Source of the DNA: Phallusia mammillata
Lineage: Eukaryota > Chordata > Ascidiacea > Phlebobranchia > Ascidiidae
Assembly (NCBI GenBank): GCA_003260075.1
Contig: QLIY01000036.1
Coordinates: forward strand, 205,997-269,996
Reading direction: 5' to 3'
Length of the DNA stretch: 64,000 nt
Positions within the stretch are counted from its first letter, which is position 1. Every line of letters starts with the position of its first letter. Below are positions 58,550 through 64,000 of the stretch, piece by piece. The notes beneath the pieces are model-generated. The model was given only the letters and a program-made list of their open reading frames with translations. It ran no database searches and was not told the DNA's origin. The position numbers and the translations under genes are program-made.

Positions 58550-59651
58550 TAGGGTTACCATTCGTCAGGATTTTCCCTGACATGTCAGGGAATTTAGTGT
58601 TTAAATCTGCGTCAGGGAGAAATGTTAAAATGTACCTAAAAGTCCGGAATTCAAGAAAAAATATTTGTATATTTTATGAAATTAATGTACCAACGGAGAA
58701 AGTTTCTAGTAGATAGCTACAACCGCGTCTATACCATGAAACGATAAGAGGTAAACTGGCGGCGCGCAGGTTAACGTACCTGTTACTGTTTGATGTGTGT
58801 GCGCGCGTAACAATACCTGTTTGTTACTAGATATTTAACAATATGCGTTAAATACACAAATAAAAATCCGCGTCTCAAGAAAACACAGCATTCGATGCTA
58901 CATGAGAACGTGGGAAATTTCATTTCCTTAACTGTGTACCTATTATGCAGAGAACTAACTAACAACTAAAAGTCGAATGCGTGAGACATAACAACATTTT
59001 TACAGTGGCATTTTTCTTCAAATTTAAAAAGGTCCTTGTGACTCCCATCGTTTAATTTTTTTAGTTCAAAAAAACCTAACTAAACAGAAGCCTGCGCAGA
59101 AAGTTAATTGACAAGGATCAGAGTATCGTATGTAACGTTTTCTCGTGTCGCCGTCCGTGTGACTTCCCAATATTCTAATTTATTCCGGAATAGAAGTGTT
59201 TGGATCGCAAAAATGGTCAACGCAGGGGTTCTAGGACTGGGGTCCACGGTCTTTTAGGGCACTTTGCGGGGACCTCGAAAAGGTGGAAGTAATTCTATAT
59301 CCTTATTTGGCGTCAGTTTGTGCAACTGGATAAGTTGAAATCAAAGTGAAAGTGAGAATCGACCGTCTCCATTGTTAAACAATAGGCTTTATTGCATGAC
59401 AACTAACAAAAATGCAATTGTTCGCGCACAATTGTAATGTTTTTTTGTTCTGTCTGTGATGTCAGATTTGGATCATTGTTATGCGCAATTTTGCATAACT
59501 AGCTAAAATCCTGCAATCAACTTTCGTTTTTCTGAAATACACATTCAGACTTACGTCAACACATTTGGACTTAAAGTTTGAGAAAAACTGGGTTCACGCA
59601 ACCGAGATAAATTTTGTCAGGGATTGTGTTTCATAAAATCTGGCAACCCTA
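58550..59651. mobile_element. Middle element of the nest
   Basis: 1102 bp including the inner insert. Ends TAGGGTTACC and GGCAACCCTA are inverted with one mismatch. Flanks GTCTAGAG (58542-58549) and GTCTAGAT (59652-59659) agree in 7 of 8 bases. Confidence 0.72.
59223..59590. mobile_element. Inner element of the nest, related to 51069-51492
   Basis: 368 bp. Starts CAGGGGTTCTAGGACTGGGG and ends AAGTTTGAGAAAAACTG. Its interior matches the reverse complement of the element at 51069-51492. Flanks GGTCAACG and GGTTCACG agree in 6 of 8 bases, an older insertion. Confidence 0.65.
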
Positions 59652-60274
59652 GTCTAGATCCATATCCAACGCCTCGAAGGTCCGGGTGTGGACCGCGGTC
59701 GGCCATGTGAGTAGCCCTGGTCTACAGGGTCACTGGGTTTTATGTCAAACTTCCTGTCAAAGATAACAGAGACCAAGACGTTTGAACTAGCGCCCTCGTC
59801 GCGTTTAGGGTGAAAAGGTGCGGGTTTATACATTGCCGTTCCTTAGTCTCCGTCTGACATACTCGTGGTCCATTTCGTTACTTTGTGGCAAGCTCAGTGT
59901 GCAATATTTTTTGTCGGCCTGAGGTAATTGTAAATATAAACATATACACGTGATTTAACTTGGGAAATTCGCGAAAGAGGAGCTTCTCTTCGAACTTGGC
60001 AGAACGTGATGTTGCATGTATAAACAAAATAAAGATTATAATTTTTACTCACTTCAAGCCTAAATGTCAAAGCTAAACCTTTGTTATATTTATATTTTTT
60101 TGTTATATCCACAGGCGCAATCACATCTGCACCAACAACAAGTATTTCATCATTTCGCTCAAGTTCTGCGACAATTGACAGAAAGTTTCAGAATACAAGC
60201 AGGATACCACGAGTAAGATTTTGTATTGGCCTCCTCAAGTTTGCAAAAGTCGCTTGTTATTACGAATGTCATTT

Positions 60275-62365
60275 TACCCATCGCGGGTCGGTAAGAGACC
60301 ATAGAGGTTAAAAAGTCAAGTGATAATATTCCGGCAGAAAATTTAATTATTTTTAGAGCAATTACAATCCACAGTGGGTCGGTAGGATCCTATAAATGTC
60401 TTAAACCCATTTAAAATAAAATCTTTTCAATTTTGACTTCAACACATTGGGGGGTCGGAGGGAGGTTATTGACGTCTGGCACATATTCAAAATTAGTAAA
60501 TTCGGAAAGAAACTGATCAAAAATTGAACTTTTCGTAGATTTTTTAATTTCACAAGTCCTGAAACGCGTGCAAGGCTATATATAACCTATCCGTATATTT
60601 TTCAATTCCAGTTAAAATAACAATACTCCGAAAGCAATTTCAACCCATTTGGGTGTCGGTAGGGTTAGCCTTGGCGTCAAGAAATCAACTAAAATGGGAG
60701 TATTTCGACAGAAAGCCACCCCAAAGTAAAAAAAATTATCGATATTTTGATTTCGCAAGACCCAAAACAGCTGCAAGGCCTTCTGGTCGATGTTTTAATT
60801 CCACTTTCAAGGCTATAAACTTTCCTTCGATTTCTCAATTCCAGTAATAATGTCAATTTTCTCAATGCAATTTCAACCCATTGGGGGCTCAGTAGGAGAC
60901 CATGGGCGTCCAGAACCTAATATAAATCGGAATGTTCATGCACTAACCCATCCAAATTAAATTTTTTATTGATATTTTCATTTCGCGAGACCGAAAACGT
61001 CTATAAAGCCATGAATAGCCTTTCCGTCAGTTTTATTATTTCCAGTTTAAATGTCAATCTTCCGAATGCAATTTCAAGCCATTGTGCTGTCGGTAGGAGG
61101 CCATCAGCGTCAAGAATATAATTAAAATTCAAATATTCCGGCAGTAACCCACCCAAAATTGAATATTTCTTGGAACTTTTAATATTTTTGCACCAAAAAC
61201 AGTTGCAAGGCTATAGCCTTTTCGTCGGGTTTTCAATTCTAATTTCGATTTTATTATTCCGATTGCAATCTAAACCCATTGGAGGGTCGGTAGGAGGCCA
61301 TAGACGTCTAGAATCCCGTTAAGACTAGAATATTCTGCTACAAACCCTTTAAAAATTGAGTATTTCTTCGAAATTTTTAATATTTTTGCACCGAAAACGG
61401 TTGCAAGACTATAGCATTTCCGTTGATTTTTCAATTCTAGTTTCCATTTCATTTTTCCGATTGCAATCTAAACATATTGGGGGGTTCGGTAGAAGACCAT
61501 AGACGTCTAGAATTTCTTTGAAATTAGAACATTCCGGCACAAACCTATCAAAAATTGAGTATTTCTTCGAATTTTTAATATTTTCGCATCAAAAACGGTT
61601 GCAACGCTATAAGCGTTCCGTCTATATTTCAATTCCAGTTTCAATCTCATTTTTCCGATTGCAATCTAAACCCATTGGAGGGTCGGTAGGAGGCCACAGA
61701 CGTCTAGAATCCAATTGAAATTGGAATAATCCGGCACGAACCCATCAAAAATTGAATATTTCTTCGAAATTTTAATATTTTCGCAACGAAAACGGTTGCA
61801 AAGCGACAGCCTTTCCGTCGATTTTTCAATTCCAGTTTCAATTTTATTTTTCCGATTGCAATCTAAGCTAATTGGTGGATAGATAGGAGGCCATAGACGT
61901 CTAGAACCCATTTCAAATTAGAATATTCTGACACAAACCCATCAAAAATTGAATATTTCTTTGAATTTTTAATCTTTTGCATCGAAAACGGTTGCAAGGC
62001 TATAGCCTTTCCATCGATTTTACAATTCCAGTTTCAATTTCATTTTTCCGATTGTTTGAAATATAAACCTATTGGGGGATCGGTAGGAGGCCACAGACGT
62101 CTAGAATCAAATTTAAATTAGACTATTCCGGCACAAACCCATCAAACAATGAATATTTCTTCGAATTTTTAATATTTTCGCACCGAAAATGGTTGCAAGG
62201 CTATAGCCTTTCCTTCCAGTTTTTAATTCTAGTTTCAATCTCATTTTTCCGATTGCAATCTAAACCTATTGGCGGATAGGTAGGAGGACATAGACGTCTA
62301 GAATCCATTTGAAATGAGAATATTCCGGCACAAACCCATATAAAAATGAATATTTCCGTTAATTT
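60275..62365. repeat. Satellite array, about 197-200 bp monomer, about ten units
   Basis: The GACGTCTAGAA landmark sits at 61303, 61502, 61699, 61896, 62096 and 62293 (steps 199, 197, 197, 200, 197). Diverged units occur at about 60470, 60673, 60905 and 61106. Each unit has GGTCGGTAGGAGGCCA, AATATTCCGGCACAAACCCA, GAAAACGGTTGCAAGGCTAT and TTTTTCCGATTGCAATCTAA. Right-hand units are far more alike than left-hand ones. A stray monomer fragment lies at 29224-29283. Confidence 0.9.
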
Positions 62366-62528
62366 TTTTGGATTTTTCAGATAGTCTGATTTTAAAATTC
62401 TGTTTTATGTTTAGAAACAAAATTCCAGTTTAAATTTGTCGATTCCTATTTACACGATTCCTAGAATTTGGGTTGGAGGCCTATCTTTCAAAGATGAATT
62501 GTTTTTAGGTCTGTATTGAGCGTTGTCA

Positions 62529-62628
<100 letters not shown>

Positions 62629-63400
62629 ACGTCGCACCAGCTCCGCATTTTGCCTTCAGCCTTCGACTAAGGGTGAAATTCACTGTTTTGCTCAATAAAC
62701 GCACCACTCATGTGACGTTTGAAAAGCCAGTGTTCTGATTGGTTAAAGAAAAGGAAAAAAGGGAACCGACAAACTTTTGCCGTGTGTGATCTGTCATTCT
62801 TTCTTTAGCAACTGTTGGTGAAGGTCGCTGTGTCGAAAGGAGTCAAAGTTTAAAGCGGAGATTTAACAGGTGAAACTATTTGGTGTTTGTGCAGCAGTAA
62901 ACAATGCTTTGTGGAGTTGTCGTTAACTGTGTTGAAGTGAAGAGAGTGTAATCAAAACAATGGTCATTCTGTTGAGTAATTTTGTTTAGGCCCCCACATT
63001 CTGTTTCATTAAAAGAATAAAAACCTAAAGAAATATAGGCGAGGTATAATGATGTTATTCATCTTACTTGGTATTGATTCGTGTTGGGTCCAGCCCAAGT
63101 GCTGCCTTTGCTTTGTTTTGGAGATATTTTGGTTTTTAGTGACGACAATATTAGTTTTGACTTCAGATAAATTTTACGGTAAGTTACTTTTGCCATTTAC
63201 TCAGATAGAACATTTGATTGTCCAGTTGCACGATAGAAAATTTTGTAACTATTCGTTTGTTCAATTTTATTAGCTTTGTTCTTGTTTCAAAAATTCTAGT
63301 TCAAAGGGTGATTACAAATCCAGGGACACGACGTTACATCAACAGCCAGCAGACATTTTCTTTTCGGGTACTTTTGTCGTGTTTTGTCGTTAATNTTTCT
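62629..63400. other. Non-repetitive stretch, no gene recognised
   Basis: Short open frames only, including one at 63049-63273 with a hydrophobic start (MMLFILLGIDSCW) but no family resemblance or splice support. One ambiguous base N at 63394. Confidence 0.4.
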
Positions 63401-63409
63401 GTGTTTTTG

Positions 63410-64000
63410 TTGTTAATGTGTTTTGTTTATCGTTTAATCAGCTGTTTTCTTGCTTCAGAATTCATCATCACCCATCAAGCGGACATATTGTGTTATGTGT
63501 TTTATCGTTGATGTGTTTTGTTTATTGTTTTAATCAGCTGCTTTCTTGTTTCAGAATTTATCATCATCCATCCAGCGGACACTTTGTTTTTTTGTGTTTT
63601 GTGTTTTATCGTTGTTGTGTTTGTTTATTCGTTTTAATTAGCTGTTTTCTTGTTTCAGAATTCATCATCCATCCGGCGGACACTTTATTTTGGGTGTATT
63701 GTGTTTTATCGTTGTTGTGTTTGTTATTCGTTTTAATCAGCTGTTTTCTTGTTTCAGAATTCATCATCATCCAGTGGACACTTTGTTTTTGTGTTTGTTT
63801 TATCGTTTATGTGCTTTGTTTATCGTTTTAATCAGCTGTTTTCTTGTTTCAGAATTCATCATCATCCAGTGGACACTTTGTTTTTGTGTTTGTTTTATCG
63901 TTTATGTGCTTTGTTTATCGTTTTAATCAGCTGTTTTCTTGTTTCAGAATTCATCATCATCCAGTGGACACTTTGTTTTTGTGTTTGTTTTATCGTTTAT
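63410..64000. repeat. Minisatellite, about 95-104 bp period, running off the right edge
   Basis: AGAATTCATCATC (or a one-base variant) recurs at 63457, 63553, 63657, 63756, 63851 and 63946. Each unit reads TTTAATCAGCTGTTTTCTTG, TTTCAG, AATTCATCATC, CCAGTGGACACTTTG, TTTTATCG. The last two full units are almost identical and exactly 95 apart. Every unit has a pyrimidine tract plus TTTCAG, a good 3' splice acceptor. Confidence 0.88.

Larger units (their letters stand above)
57867..59719. mobile_element. Outer hAT-type element of a three-level nest
   Basis: 1853 bp including inserts. Ends CAGAGGTACTCA and TGAGTAGCCCTG. Flanks TTCTACAG (57859-57866) and GTCTACAG (59720-59727) agree in 7 of 8 bases. 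It contains the 95-C tract and the element at 58550-59651. No transposase is seen. Confidence 0.75.

Noticed and set aside
60275..62365. CRISPR-like array
   Set aside because: Units of about 200 bases diverge along their whole length with no short constant repeat and unique spacers; this is a eukaryotic satellite.

Overview
This window is animal nuclear DNA: AT-rich, intron-dense, with short exons bounded by GT-AG splice sites, several tandemly duplicated secreted or membrane receptor-like genes, and many small DNA transposons. Gene content (an ABCB11-like full ABC transporter and LCCL/EGF/C-type-lectin mosaic proteins), compact introns and the pervasive paired, slightly divergent sequence copies fit a highly heterozygous invertebrate chordate. 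A tunicate of the Ciona type is my best guess. That is inference from style and content, not a database match.

Layout. (1) 193-2253, minus: the start of a secreted EGF + zona-pellucida (ZP) domain protein that runs off the left edge. (2) 2254-6862: intergenic, with a two-unit tandem repeat. (3) 6863-28224, plus: a complete ABCB full transporter. I reconstructed 32 coding exons in continuous phase (4218 nt, 1405 residues). It resembles vertebrate ABCB11/BSEP, including a degenerate first ATP site (Walker B Glu replaced by Gln in NBD1, LSRGQ signature in NBD2). (4) 29905-55769: a cluster of five LCCL/EGF/C-type-lectin genes. Two on plus carry two LCCL domains, EGFs and a lectin domain; the first has an N-terminal signal peptide and an in-frame stop. 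Two on minus are type II membrane proteins with a TM helix, EGFs and the same two-exon lectin domain. A fifth on minus lacks half its lectin domain, and a dead LCCL relic lies at about 47.6 kb. The sugar-site triplet differs along the cluster (QPD, QPD, EPN, KPN, QSD). (5) 49.4-52.6 kb and 57.9-59.7 kb: hAT-type non-autonomous transposons with 8-bp target duplications, including a three-level nest and two elements sharing one target site. (6) 60.3-62.4 kb: a satellite of about 197-200 bp. (7) 63.4-64.0 kb: a minisatellite of about 95-104 bp that continues past the right edge.

The strongest unexplained signal is a set of 34 poly-C tracts. None is shorter than exactly ten C. In most cases the DNA after the tract is a 90-99% copy of nearby DNA, usually just upstream, and the copying often includes part of an exon. 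The hard lower bound of ten, with one or two extra C only by chance at the edges, looks like a fixed spacer joining unmerged allelic or overlapping contigs rather than biology. If it proved real in raw reads it would be a novel poly-C-linked duplication process. Three other C tracts (88, 95 and 95 bases) are a separate class. Many partial exon copies and one inverted repeat should therefore not be annotated as real duplications without read-level checks.
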